DNA of 64,000 bases from Methylotenera mobilis JLW8. GTDB taxonomy: Bacteria > Pseudomonadota > Gammaproteobacteria > Burkholderiales > Methylophilaceae. Below are positions 1 to 9,716 of the stretch, in pieces. Below the pieces are notes generated by a model. It had not been told where the DNA came from. It worked only from the letters and a program-made list of their open reading frames with translations, and made no database searches. Position 1 is the stretch's first letter. Each line of letters starts with the position of its first letter. The stretch covers positions 1,550,001 to 1,614,000 of the forward strand of contig NC_012968.1 in NCBI RefSeq assembly GCF_000023705.1, given 5' to 3'. The position numbers and the translations under genes were made by a program.

Positions 1-804
1 GCCGCAATTCAAATGGCGTCAGGCCCTCATGTTAGTGCTAATTTAAGTGAAGCCGAGCGCCTAATTGAAATTGCCGCCAACCAAGGTGCCAAGCTAATTG
101 CGCTGCCTGAATACTTTGCCATCATGGGCTTGAAAGAGTCAGACAAAGTGAACGCACGTGAAGAAGAAGGCACAGGCCCGATTCAGGATTTTTTAAGCAA
201 AACTGCAAAAAAACATAAAATCTGGCTAATTGGTGGCTCAGTGCCATTGGTTAGCAGCGTTCCCAATAAAGTACGAAATAGCTGTTTAGTATTTGACGAT
301 AAAGGCAAGCAAGTTGCGCGCTACGATAAAATCCATCTGTTTGGCTTAAAGCTAGGCAACGAGCATTACACCGAAGAAAAAACAATTGAAGCAGGCGATA
401 CAGTCAAAGTGATAGATAGCCCATTTGGCAAAATCGGCCTATCCATTTGCTACGACCTGCGCTTCCCTGAGCTATATAGAGCGATGGGTGAGGTGAATAT
501 TATTGTGGTGCCTTCAGCATTTACCGACACAACCGGTAAAGCACACTGGGAAAGCTTGATCCGCGCACGTGCGATTGAAAATTTAAGTTATGTAATTGCA
601 CCGGCACAAGGTGGCTATCATATTTCAGGGCGTGAAACTCACGGTAACAGTATGATTGTAGACCCATGGGGCGTCGTGCTGGACAGGTTACCTCGTGGCT
701 CTGGAGTAGTAATGGCAACCATGAACCCAACCTATCAAGATAGCTTAAGAAAAAGTTTACCGGCATTGAAACATCGCACTATTAAGGTTGTCGGACAACA
801 ATAG
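1..804 (+). CDS. Nitrilase-superfamily amidase (Nit1/deaminated glutathione amidase-like), 5' end missing
   Basis: A carbon-nitrogen hydrolase that probably hydrolyses a small amide in the cytoplasm; the closest family is the deaminated-glutathione amidase type. The catalytic Glu-Lys-Cys set is visible: Glu in LPEYF, Lys in RYDKIHLF and Cys in SICYDLRFPEL (E33, K106 and C146 counted from the ATG at 13). The reading frame is open from base 1 and encodes AAIQ before that Met, which is the usual N-terminal strand of the family, so the true start lies outside the window and only a few residues are missing. A 12-bp inverted repeat follows the stop, and tldD lies downstream. The family is clear; the substrate is not. 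Confidence 0.9.
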   Translation, partial: AAIQMASGPHVSANLSEAERLIEIAANQGAKLIALPEYFAIMGLKESDKVNAREEEGTGPIQDFLSKTAKKHKIWLIGGSVPLVSSVPNKVRNSCLVFDDKGKQVARYDKIHLFGLKLGNEHYTEEKTIEAGDTVKVIDSPFGKIGLSICYDLRFPELYRAMGEVNIIVVPSAFTDTTGKAHWESLIRARAIENLSYVIAPAQGGYHISGRETHGNSMIVDPWGVVLDRLPRGSGVVMATMNPTYQDSLRKSLPALKHRTIKVVGQQ

Positions 805-828
805 CTTTACATATCCAGCGTTACCCAT

Positions 829-869
829 AACGCAACGTTGAAAAGGCATCCTCATTACAACGTTGCGTT
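829..869. terminator. 12-bp perfect inverted repeat after the amidase gene
   Basis: Arms AACGCAACGTTG (829-840) and CAACGTTGCGTT (858-869) are perfectly complementary with a 17-nt spacer. It lies 24 bp after the amidase stop. No T-run follows on either strand, so it may be a rho-dependent terminator hairpin or a protein-binding site. Confidence 0.4.
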
Positions 870-1032
870 CAATAGATGCTAACAATATTAAGCTAGCTAA
901 GTTAGTGGCCTTTTGCCCCAGTTAGATTGCTAGACATGGTCATTAGGCAGCCATGTGTATTAGCTAGTAATGTTAATCGCTTATTGCAATGTAAGTTTTG
1001 GTATTTACCAAGTTCTTTTTGAAAAGAAACCC

Positions 1033-2508
1033 ATGAAAACGCAAGAACCAAACACTAACGCCCAATCTATTAAAGGCACGCATTTTGATGCAGCTACAGA
1101 GGCGTTGCTTGCACCTGCCAACCTAGACGTAGCAAAGCTGCAAAACGTGCTCGCCGATATGATGTCGCATCAAATCGACTATGCTGACTTGTACTTTCAA
1201 TACAGTCGCAGTGAAAGCTGGGGGCTGGAAGAAGGCCAGGTTAAATCAGGTAACTTTTCTATAGACCAGGGCGTAGGTGTACGTGCGGTGAGTGGCGAGA
1301 AAACTGCTTTTGCCTATTCAGATGATATTAATTTAAAAGCGCTGCTAGAAGCCGCTAAAGCGACTAAATCTATCTCCAGCTTAGGTAATGAGCAAACTGC
1401 TGGCGCCATTATTAAGCCACAAGCGCCACAATTATATTTACCACACGACCCGATTGCTTCACTCTCTGCAGATGCAAAAGTAAAGCTGCTAGAGCATTTA
1501 GAATCAATCGCAAGAAAACTAGACCCACGCATTACCCAAGTCACGGCATCGATTGCCGGTGAGTATGAGGTCGTGATGGTGGCACGCCATGACGGCGTGA
1601 TGGCGGCTGACATTCGTCCTTTAGTGCGCGTTGGCATTAACGTGATTGCCGAAAGCAATGGCCGCCGCGAACAAGGCTCTGCTGGCGGTGGCGGTCGTTT
1701 TGATTATAGCTACTTCACCGATGCAGTCCTGCATGAGTATGCTCAAAAAGCTGTACACCAAGCCATTGTTAACCTAGATGCACGCCCGGCGCCGGCTGGT
1801 AGCATGACCGTGGTATTAGGTGCAGGCTGGCCTGGAATCCTACTACATGAGGCGATTGGCCACGGCTTGGAAGGCGACTTTAACCGCAAAGGCAGCTCAG
1901 CATTTAGCAATATGATTGGGCAGCAAGTGGCGGCAAAAGGCATCACCATTGTGGATGATGGCACCATTGCCGACCGCCGTGGCTCACTCAGCGTAGATGA
2001 TGAGGGCAACCCGACCAATAAAACCGTATTGATTGAAGATGGCATCTTACGCGGCTATATTCAAGATACGCTCAACGCACGCCTGATGAACATGCCGCTA
2101 ACCGGCAATGCGCGCCGCGAAAGTTACGCCCATGTGCCGATGCCGCGCATGACCAACACCTATATGCTCAACGGCACATTACCCCCTGAAGAAATCATCA
2201 AATCAGTGAAAAAAGGTTTGTACGCAGCAAACTTCGGTGGCGGCCAAGTGGATATCACCAGCGGAAAGTTTGTATTTAGCGCCGCAGAAGCCTACATGAT
2301 TGAAGACGGCAAAATCACCTACCCGGTAAAAGGCGCAACGCTGATTGGCAATGGTCCAGAAGTGCTGAAAAGAGTATCCATGATAGGCAATGACATGGCA
2401 CTGGATTCAGGTGTAGGTACTTGTGGCAAAGAGGGGCAAAGCGTACCGGTTGGCGTAGGGCAGCCCACGCTTAAGATTGACGGCTTAACCGTAGGCGGCA
2501 CCGCCTAA
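1033..2508 (+). CDS. tldD: TldD metalloprotease
   Basis: TldD forms a heterodimer with TldE/PmbA and is a cytoplasmic zinc metalloprotease acting on unfolded or modified peptides. The motif HEAIGHGLEGDFNR carries the HExxxH zinc site at about residue 272. The N-terminal DYADLYFQ and QGVGVRAVSGEKTAFAY blocks match the family. The frame is open back to an ATG at 970, but the ATG at 1033 gives 491 aa, close to the usual length of about 480, and the 21 extra residues do not look like the family. A terminator follows, so tldD is probably not co-transcribed with mfd. The partner gene tldE is not in the window. Confidence 0.93.
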   Translation: MKTQEPNTNAQSIKGTHFDAATEALLAPANLDVAKLQNVLADMMSHQIDYADLYFQYSRSESWGLEEGQVKSGNFSIDQGVGVRAVSGEKTAFAYSDDINLKALLEAAKATKSISSLGNEQTAGAIIKPQAPQLYLPHDPIASLSADAKVKLLEHLESIARKLDPRITQVTASIAGEYEVVMVARHDGVMAADIRPLVRVGINVIAESNGRREQGSAGGGGRFDYSYFTDAVLHEYAQKAVHQAIVNLDARPAPAGSMTVVLGAGWPGILLHEAIGHGLEGDFNRKGSSAFSNMIGQQVAAKGITIVDDGTIADRRGSLSVDDEGNPTNKTVLIEDGILRGYIQDTLNARLMNMPLTGNARRESYAHVPMPRMTNTYMLNGTLPPEEIIKSVKKGLYAANFGGGQVDITSGKFVFSAAEAYMIEDGKITYPVKGATLIGNGPEVLKRVSMIGNDMALDSGVGTCGKEGQSVPVGVGQPTLKIDGLTVGGTA

Positions 2509-2513
2509 ATAAC

Positions 2514-2563
2514 GCAGATTTTATAACGGCGAGTGCCTAACAGCCGTTATAATCTGCCTTTTC
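2514..2563 (+). terminator. Terminator hairpin after tldD
   Basis: Left arm 2514-2530 (GCAGATTTTATAACGGC) pairs with 2543-2557 (GCCGTTATAATCTGC) with a 2-nt bulge and a 12-nt loop, followed by a short CTTTTC run. It lies 6 bp after the tldD stop and before mfd. Confidence 0.7.
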
Positions 2564-2585
2564 ATCGCAACACAATCATAAGCTC

Positions 2586-5500
2586 ATGACGCAGAACACC
2601 CTGCCTATTCCCAATAAAGGCCAAGCCAACCGGCTCACGCTTGCTAGCAGTGGCGAAGATGCTTTTGCCCTAGCGATACTAGCACAGCAATCAAAAGCAC
2701 AAAAACCACATCAACCATTGGTGATCATCACCGCAGGCGGCTTTGATGCACAAAGACTGCTAGAAGAGATTCCGTATTTTGCGCCTGAGTTATCCGTGCA
2801 TTTATTACCGGACTGGGAAACGCTGCCTTATGACCAATTTTCACCGCACCCGGACTTAATTTCAGACCGCCTCACAACGCTCTACCATATTGCGCAGAAT
2901 GCCTTTGATGTGGTGATTGTGCCACTAGCCACCGCGCTGATCCGTTTAAGTCCTAAGGCATATTTAAGCGCCAATACCTTTATGCTCAAAAAAGGGCAGA
3001 CACTAGATATTGAAGCGCTGCGACTGCAATGTGCAGAAGCTGGCTACCATCATGTAACGCAGGTAATTTCACATGGCGAATTCAGTGTGCGGGGTGGCTT
3101 AGTTGATTTGTTCCCGATGGGCTCTGCACTACCTTACCGAATTGATTTGTTCGATGATGAAATTGAAACCATCCGCACTTTTGATGTAGACACGCAGCGC
3201 AGTCTGTACCCAGTACCTGAAATCAGACTTCTACCCGCACGTGAGTTTCCACTGGATGAAACCGGTATCGCCTTATTCCGTAGCCAGTTCCGTGAAGCGT
3301 TCGAAGGTGACCCGCAACGCGCCAAAATCTACAAAGATGTGAGCAAAGGCATCGCCTCCGGCGGCATTGAATGGTATTTACCTTTATTCTTCGAGCAAAC
3401 CGCCACCTTACTGGATTATCTAGCAGCAGATAGCCTGCTATGCCTGCATGGCGACCTAGACTTCAGCGCACAGCAGTTTTGGCGTGAGGCGCAATCACGC
3501 TATCGCACTTTAGCTCATGATGCAGAACGCCCGCTGCTGCAGCCAGAGAAACTACTGATTAAAACCGAAGACTTTTTCGCTGCCACACACTCTTTTGCCA
3601 GAGTAGTACTCAGCACAAGTGCAGAAACCGACAAGACCACAGCCACCTTGCCTGCGCTTGATATTGAGCGTCGCGCCGAGCAGCCACTGAATAAACTAAC
3701 CGCATTTATCAGTGAATTTAAGGGCCGTATCCTGATTGTGGCTGAAAGCTTAGGCCGCCGCGAAACCATGGCACAGTTATTTGCCGAGCATGGTTTTAAA
3801 GTCGCCATCTGTGAGACTTGGGCTGAGTTCCAAAGCAGCGACGCGCACGTCATGCTAGGCGTCAGCACGCTACATCGAGGCATGGCATTTCACGATAACC
3901 ATGCGCAGTCTATTGCTGTTATCACCGAGGCAGAGCTCTACGCCGCCACCGTGCGCCAGCAACGCCGCCGCGAGAAAGAAAAAGCCCGTAGTACAGAAGG
4001 CATGCTCAAAGATCTATCCGAGCTGCGCATTAACGACCCTGTGGTACATGAACAGCACGGCGTAGGCCGTTACAAAGGCTTGATTAACCTAGACCTAGGT
4101 GAAGGTGAAACCGAGTTCTTGCTGCTAGAGTATTACGGTGACGACAAACTGTATGTACCTGTTTCACAGCTATTCCTTATCTCACGCTACTCAGGTGGGC
4201 CGCCAGAATCTGCACCGCTGCACCGCTTAGGCAGCGGCAGCTGGGAAAAAGCCAAGAAAAAAGCCTTAAAGCAAATCCGCGATACCGCAGCAGAGTTGCT
4301 TAACCTTTATGCACAGCGTGCCGCCAGACGCGGCCATGCCTTTACTCTAAGTCTGCAGGATTACGAGGCATTCTGCGAAGGCTTTCCGTTTGAGGAAACC
4401 GCAGACCAGCTAGAAGCCATTGAAAACGTGATTAAAGATATGCAGTCTGGTCGCCCGATGGATAGGCTGGTATGCGGTGACGTTGGCTTTGGTAAAACCG
4501 AGGTTGCATTACGCGCGGCCTTTGTGGCGGTCATGGGCGGGCGTCAGGTGGCCGTATTGGTGCCAACCACCCTGCTTGCCGAGCAACACTTTAACAACTT
4601 TAGCGACCGCTTTGCCGAGTGGCCTATCAAAATCGCTGAAATCTCACGTTTCAGAACCGCAAAAGAACAAGCAGAAGCCCTGCGTGGCTTAGAGGCGGGC
4701 GAGATTGACATTATCATCGGCACCCATCGCTTGATTCAAAAAGACGTACGCTTTAAAAATCTTGGCCTAGTAATTTTGGATGAAGAGCATCGCTTTGGCG
4801 TACGCCAAAAAGAACAGCTCAAAGCACTGCGTGCAGAGGTAGATGTACTCACGCTTACTGCAACACCGATTCCACGTACACTAAGCATGGCAATGGAAGG
4901 TTTACGCGAGTTCAGCGTGATTGCTACCCCACCACAAAAACGCTTAAGCATTAAAACATTCCATACCGAATATTCAGAGGGCATTATCCGCGAAGCGGTG
5001 ACTCGTGAGTTTAAACGTGGTGGTCAGGTCTACTTCCTGCACAATGAAGTAGACACCATACACTCCATGCGTGAAAAGCTGGAACGCATCTTGCCGGATG
5101 CGCGTATCGCCGTGGCACACGGACAGCTACGCGAGCGCGAGCTAGAGCATGTCATGCGTGATTTTTACCACCAGCGCTATAACTTACTGTTATGTACCAC
5201 CATTATTGAAACCGGTATTGACGTACCGACTGCCAACACGATTATCATGAACAAAGCCGATATGTTTGGCTTGGCGCAAATGCACCAACTGCGTGGCCGT
5301 GTTGGGCGCTCACACCACCAAGCTTACGCTTACCTGCTGACCGAAGCTGGCCGTAAAATTACCGTGCAAGCGCAAAAACGTTTGGATGCGATTCAACTGA
5401 TGGAAGACCTAGGCGCAGGTTTCCACCTGGCGATGCACGATTTAGAGATTCGCGGCGCTGGTGAACTGCTGGGTGATTCACAAAGCGGTGAAATGCAGGA

Positions 5501-6023
5501 AATCGGCTTTAACTTATATGCCGATATGCTCAACCATGCCGTGAAGCAACTGAAAGCAGGCAAAGAGCCAGACTTAAATGCGCCACTAGGCGTGACCACT
5601 GAAATTAACCTGCACACCCCTGCACTGCTCACTAATGACTACTGCCCGGATGTACATGAACGCTTGGTGATTTATAAACGCCTAGCCAACTGTAACGATG
5701 ATGACAGTCTGGACAGTCTGCAAGAAGAGTTGATTGACCGCTTTGGCCTACTGCCTGAACAAGGTGAGGCGTTGATGGCATGTCACCGCCTGCGTATCGC
5801 AGCAAAACCTTTAGGCATTATTAAGATTGATGCGTCGGACGCAGCGATTCAATTACAGTTCAACCCTAGAGCTGATATTGACCCGTTAAAATTAATTAAC
5901 TTGCTACAGCGCGATAAACGATGCCGCATGAATGGACCAGACAAATTACGTGTATCTGTTGCTCTGGAAGCCATCAATCTACGGGCTGACTTTGTGAAAA
6001 GCCTACTAAAAGAGTTTGTATAA
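2586..6023 (+). CDS. mfd: Transcription-repair coupling factor Mfd
   Basis: Mfd is a DNA translocase that removes RNA polymerase stalled at lesions and recruits UvrA. At 1145 aa it is full length. Visible parts in order: the UvrB-like N-terminal module (LPDWETLPYDQFSPH), the RNA polymerase-interaction region (NDPVVHEQHGVGRYKGL), Walker A GDVGFGKTE at residues 631-639, the DEEH box at 732-735, the motif V-VI block ETGIDVP then QLRGRVGRS, and the C-terminal TRCF domain. The stop is followed by a strong hairpin. Nothing unusual is seen. Confidence 0.97.
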   Translation: MTQNTLPIPNKGQANRLTLASSGEDAFALAILAQQSKAQKPHQPLVIITAGGFDAQRLLEEIPYFAPELSVHLLPDWETLPYDQFSPHPDLISDRLTTLYHIAQNAFDVVIVPLATALIRLSPKAYLSANTFMLKKGQTLDIEALRLQCAEAGYHHVTQVISHGEFSVRGGLVDLFPMGSALPYRIDLFDDEIETIRTFDVDTQRSLYPVPEIRLLPAREFPLDETGIALFRSQFREAFEGDPQRAKIYKDVSKGIASGGIEWYLPLFFEQTATLLDYLAADSLLCLHGDLDFSAQQFWREAQSRYRTLAHDAERPLLQPEKLLIKTEDFFAATHSFARVVLSTSAETDKTTATLPALDIERRAEQPLNKLTAFISEFKGRILIVAESLGRRETMAQLFAEHGFKVAICETWAEFQSSDAHVMLGVSTLHRGMAFHDNHAQSIAVITEAELYAATVRQQRRREKEKARSTEGMLKDLSELRINDPVVHEQHGVGRYKGLINLDLGEGETEFLLLEYYGDDKLYVPVSQLFLISRYSGGPPESAPLHRLGSGSWEKAKKKALKQIRDTAAELLNLYAQRAARRGHAFTLSLQDYEAFCEGFPFEETADQLEAIENVIKDMQSGRPMDRLVCGDVGFGKTEVALRAAFVAVMGGRQVAVLVPTTLLAEQHFNNFSDRFAEWPIKIAEISRFRTAKEQAEALRGLEAGEIDIIIGTHRLIQKDVRFKNLGLVILDEEHRFGVRQKEQLKALRAEVDVLTLTATPIPRTLSMAMEGLREFSVIATPPQKRLSIKTFHTEYSEGIIREAVTREFKRGGQVYFLHNEVDTIHSMREKLERILPDARIAVAHGQLRERELEHVMRDFYHQRYNLLLCTTIIETGIDVPTANTIIMNKADMFGLAQMHQLRGRVGRSHHQAYAYLLTEAGRKITVQAQKRLDAIQLMEDLGAGFHLAMHDLEIRGAGELLGDSQSGEMQEIGFNLYADMLNHAVKQLKAGKEPDLNAPLGVTTEINLHTPALLTNDYCPDVHERLVIYKRLANCNDDDSLDSLQEELIDRFGLLPEQGEALMACHRLRIAAKPLGIIKIDASDAAIQLQFNPRADIDPLKLINLLQRDKRCRMNGPDKLRVSVALEAINLRADFVKSLLKEFV

Positions 6024-6030
6024 TCAATTT

Positions 6031-6062
6031 GGTGCGCTTATATCAATGCACATAAGCGCACC
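6031..6062 (+). terminator. Hairpin after mfd
   Basis: GGTGCGCTTAT (6031-6041) pairs perfectly with ATAAGCGCACC (6052-6062) around a 10-nt loop, 8 bp after the mfd stop. There is no clear T-run, so the termination mechanism is uncertain. Confidence 0.6.
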
Positions 6063-6291
6063 TATTATCTTAGCGACTGCCTTAGCTGTCCTAGCGACAA
6101 TCACACTCTGCCTAATCTACTTTAGGCACATCGTCCACATCCAACTTTAAAATGTCATATAAACTTGATTTAGCCATGACGCGGCCTAACATGACAGTGT
6201 CACAAAATCACCATAGAATCATATAATTAAACCTTGTATCTATATCAAATCGCTTTACAATGCTTGCATATGTGGGCAAAGGCATAATGCA

Positions 6292-8247
6292 GTGAACCAG
6301 TTTTTCCGTAAAAGAATCTCCAAATTAGATTTGATCGTATTGCGTATTGTCGGCATTTACCTTGCGTTTGGCTTGCTTTGGATATTTGCAACAGACTCTG
6401 CGCTATTTAGCTTGATCTCAAGCTATGAAGAGTTTTCGATACTAAACACCTATAAAGGTGTCGCCTTTATTTTCGTCACTGCCCTGCTGCTCTACTCACT
6501 ATTCCGCAGAACCTTAAAAAAGCAACAATCCATAGAACAGTCGCTACAGGCCAGCGAAGAACGCTGGAAATTTGCACTAGAAGGTTCTGGTGACGGCGTT
6601 TGGGATTGGGACATACCAAGCGACCATGTGTTCCGCTCTGCCCGCTGGAGTGAAATTTACGGCTATGCCGAAAATGAAATCATCGCCACTGCTGTCGCAG
6701 GAAGAGAGCTAGTGCACCCCGATGACTTAGCTATCCTCATTAGCGATGTACAAAATTACTTTGCCGGCAATAGTAACGTCTACATTTCAGAGTTTCGTCT
6801 ACGCTGCAAGGACGGTTCTTGGAAATGGACTTTAGCGCGCGGCATGACGGTAAGCAAATCTGCAGATGGAAAACCGCTGAGAATGATTGGTACCCACACC
6901 GATATTACCAATCGCAAAAGATCAGAAGCACAAGTCACCCATTTAGCGCACTATGACCAATTAACAGGTTTACCTAACCGCGTACTGTTTCTTGATCGAT
7001 TTAAGCAGGATATCAAGAAGGCTCAGCGCACCGGGCAAATTGTGACGCTCATGTTTTTAGATTTGGATAAATTCAAAGAGGTGAATGACTCACTTGGGCA
7101 CGATATTGGCGATATGCTGCTAAAAGATGTAGCGCGGCGCCTAGAAAACTGCGTACGCGATTCCGATACGGTAGCGCGCATGGGCGGTGATGAGTTCACC
7201 ATTATTCTTAACGATATTAATAGCCAAGTAAATATCGAGCGCATTGCACAAGATATTCTAAATCAACTAACGATGCCGTTTCACTTGGGCGACGAAGTCA
7301 TTCATGTGAGTACGAGCATTGGCATCAGTAACTATCCCAAAGATGATACCGAGGTAGAGCTGCTGCTCAAAAATGCCGACCAAGCCATGTACGTGGCAAA
7401 AGAACAGGGTCGCAACCGCTATCAATACTTCACGCCTGTGATGCAGGAAGAAGCACTAAAACGTATGCGCCTGATCAGTGATTTATGGGGCGCATTAAAT
7501 GACAACCAGTTCCGTGTGTACTACCAGCCGATTGTTGAACTGGCAACCGGTGCGATTTTTAAAGCTGAGGCACTTATCCGCTGGCAACATCCAACGCGCG
7601 GCTTAGTGGGCCCGAATGACTTTATTCCTGTGGCTGAAGATACCGGCTTAATTGTAGATATTGGTGACTGGCTGTTTAATGAAGTTGCTAGCCAAATGGT
7701 AAAATGGAAGCAGCACTACCCCAACCTGCAAGTGAGCGTGAATAAATCACCGGTGCAGTTTAGAAGTGTGCACGATAATTGCTCTAATTGGATAGAGCGC
7801 TTAGAGCAACTAGGATTATCTGGCGAAAATTTTATTGTAGAAATTACTGAGGGTTTGCTGTTAGATGCAAGAGACTCAGTGGTGAGTCAGCTTAATGCAT
7901 TTAGAGAAGCTGGCATGAAAATCGCCATTGATGACTTTGGCACGGGTTACTCATCACTGGCCTACCTGCGAAAGTTTGATATTGATTTTGTGAAGATTGA
8001 CCGCTCGTTCACCTCTAATATCACCCCCAACTCCAGTGATATGGTGCTGTGTGAGGCGATTATTGAAATGTCACACAAACTTGGCATGAAAGTGATTGCC
8101 GAAGGTGTAGAAACCGATGAACAACGCGATTTATTACGCAATGCCGACTGCGACTTTGCACAAGGCTACCTGTACTCAAAACCAATCACTGTTGACCAAT
8201 TCGAACAATTGTTAAACGCCACACAATCTAACTTCACGTTAAATTAA
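6292..8247 (+). CDS. Membrane PAS-GGDEF-EAL cyclic-di-GMP protein
   Basis: A 651-aa signalling protein for cyclic-di-GMP turnover at the inner membrane. Two membrane segments (about residues 13-35 and 53-70) are followed by a PAS domain (about 85-210, ending in GTHTDIT), a GGDEF domain with an intact GGDEF at 298-302 and an EAL domain with EAL at 426-428 (KAEALIRW). The EAL domain keeps DDFGTGYSSL and the late AEGVET block, so both activities are possible. The start is GTG, with AAAGG upstream at a workable distance. The last 9 bp overlap the 3' end of convergent hflX. The signal sensed is not evident. Confidence 0.93.
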   Translation: MNQFFRKRISKLDLIVLRIVGIYLAFGLLWIFATDSALFSLISSYEEFSILNTYKGVAFIFVTALLLYSLFRRTLKKQQSIEQSLQASEERWKFALEGSGDGVWDWDIPSDHVFRSARWSEIYGYAENEIIATAVAGRELVHPDDLAILISDVQNYFAGNSNVYISEFRLRCKDGSWKWTLARGMTVSKSADGKPLRMIGTHTDITNRKRSEAQVTHLAHYDQLTGLPNRVLFLDRFKQDIKKAQRTGQIVTLMFLDLDKFKEVNDSLGHDIGDMLLKDVARRLENCVRDSDTVARMGGDEFTIILNDINSQVNIERIAQDILNQLTMPFHLGDEVIHVSTSIGISNYPKDDTEVELLLKNADQAMYVAKEQGRNRYQYFTPVMQEEALKRMRLISDLWGALNDNQFRVYYQPIVELATGAIFKAEALIRWQHPTRGLVGPNDFIPVAEDTGLIVDIGDWLFNEVASQMVKWKQHYPNLQVSVNKSPVQFRSVHDNCSNWIERLEQLGLSGENFIVEITEGLLLDARDSVVSQLNAFREAGMKIAIDDFGTGYSSLAYLRKFDIDFVKIDRSFTSNITPNSSDMVLCEAIIEMSHKLGMKVIAEGVETDEQRDLLRNADCDFAQGYLYSKPITVDQFEQLLNATQSNFTLN

Positions 8248-9636
8248 CTTTACACTTTCGCTCAGTTTTCTAACGGCATCCACTTCACCGCGCACTTTAA
8301 AAAACGCCCCGGTATCATCAGAGGTTTCCGCTAAGACTTGGCAAGTTGCGTATATATTCTTGCGCAACTGCTGCGCTTCCCACGGTAAGAATATCTCAGC
8401 TTCAATTTGATCTTGCTGATAGATTGCAACAATCTTTTGATGCAGTTGCGCTACATCGTCCGGCCGTTTTGCACTCATTACTACGCAATCTGGGTAGCGG
8501 CTTTGCAGCGTGAGTGTTAATGCTGCCTGTGCTGCATCATCCCCGACATAATCAATTTTATTAAAGACGCGGATACGTGGCACATCATCTGCACCGATCT
8601 CTGCAAGCACCTCATTGGTGACCTCCAGTTGGCGTTCAAACCCCGAGTCACTGGCATCAATCACATGCAGCAACAGCGATGCATCTAACGCCTCGTCTAA
8701 GGTCGATTTAAATGACGCCACCAAACCATGTGGCAGATTTTTAATAAAACCTACCGTATCACTCACCAAAATACGTGGGATGCTCTCCGGATAGAGCGCA
8801 CGCACTGTGGTATCCAGTGTTGCAAATAATTTATTAGCAACCAGCACTTCACTGCCAGTAAGCGCGCGCATCAATGTGGATTTACCCGCGTTGGTATATC
8901 CTACCAATGCAACTCCGGCTAAGCCTTGACGCCCCTGCCTACGTGCACGCTGCGTTTTACGCTCCGCCTCCATCGCGATGATATCTTGCTGCAACTCAGC
9001 AATGCGGTCGCGAACTTTACGTCTATCCAGTTCAGTATGTGACTCACCGGCGCCGCGTCCACCTTCACCGCTACGCTGCCTACCTTGCGGGCCCGCCAGC
9101 TTTGCTGCCTCACGCAGACGTGGCGCCATATAGCCCAAGCGAGCGATTTCAACTTGTGCACGTGCCGCACGTGAGCGTGCATTACGGTGAAAAATCTCCA
9201 GAATCACCATAGTGCGATCCATCACTTCACAGCCTACTTCTTTTTCAAGATTACGTGCTTGTGATGGCGAGATTTCATGGTCAACGAGTACGGTGTCAAT
9301 TTCCCAATCATTGAGATTAGGTGGCGCTTTATCAAACTCCACATCATATGACTCATGATTAACGAAAGCGCGAATCTCTTCTCGCTTGCCTTCACCAAGA
9401 TAAGCTTTGATATCAAACCCAGCACGTTTCTGCACAAAGGTTTTAACTACATCGTAGCCTAAGGTTTTTGCAAGTTCTCGCAGCTCTGTTAGTGAAGCTT
9501 CAAACTCAGCATCACTCACGTTAGGTAATTGCACAGCGGCGACCAGCGCGAGATTTGAGCGCTCTTTAACTTCTTTTTGCATTAGATGATGGATGTGTTG
9601 ATTAATTGAGGACAGATAGTACCTGAAAAGTATCAT
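8239..9636 (-). CDS. hflX: Ribosome-associated GTPase HflX
   Basis: HflX is a translational GTPase that splits stalled ribosomes, notably after heat stress. The 465-aa protein has the N-terminal HflX subdomain, a glycine-rich linker (GPQGRQRSGEGGRGAGES), and the G domain with G1 GYTNAGKST, G3 DTVGFI and G4 NKID. The ATG at 9636 has AAGGAT just upstream, while the later in-frame Met at 9582 has no ribosome binding site, so the longer form is preferred. The usual hfq-hflX pairing is absent; alanine dehydrogenase lies upstream on the same strand. Confidence 0.94.
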   Translation of the reverse strand: MILFRYYLSSINQHIHHLMQKEVKERSNLALVAAVQLPNVSDAEFEASLTELRELAKTLGYDVVKTFVQKRAGFDIKAYLGEGKREEIRAFVNHESYDVEFDKAPPNLNDWEIDTVLVDHEISPSQARNLEKEVGCEVMDRTMVILEIFHRNARSRAARAQVEIARLGYMAPRLREAAKLAGPQGRQRSGEGGRGAGESHTELDRRKVRDRIAELQQDIIAMEAERKTQRARRQGRQGLAGVALVGYTNAGKSTLMRALTGSEVLVANKLFATLDTTVRALYPESIPRILVSDTVGFIKNLPHGLVASFKSTLDEALDASLLLHVIDASDSGFERQLEVTNEVLAEIGADDVPRIRVFNKIDYVGDDAAQAALTLTLQSRYPDCVVMSAKRPDDVAQLHQKIVAIYQQDQIEAEIFLPWEAQQLRKNIYATCQVLAETSDDTGAFFKVRGEVDAVRKLSESVKLI

Positions 9637-9716
9637 TTATCCTTATTGAGTTTGCAGTAAAGTACGATAAATCATAATCAAAACCAAACAGTTAAGCACA
9701 CGCTACGCTCACCTAT

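Noticed and set aside
970-1032. Longer tldD start at 970
   Set aside because: The added residues do not fit the family and no better ribosome binding site is present.
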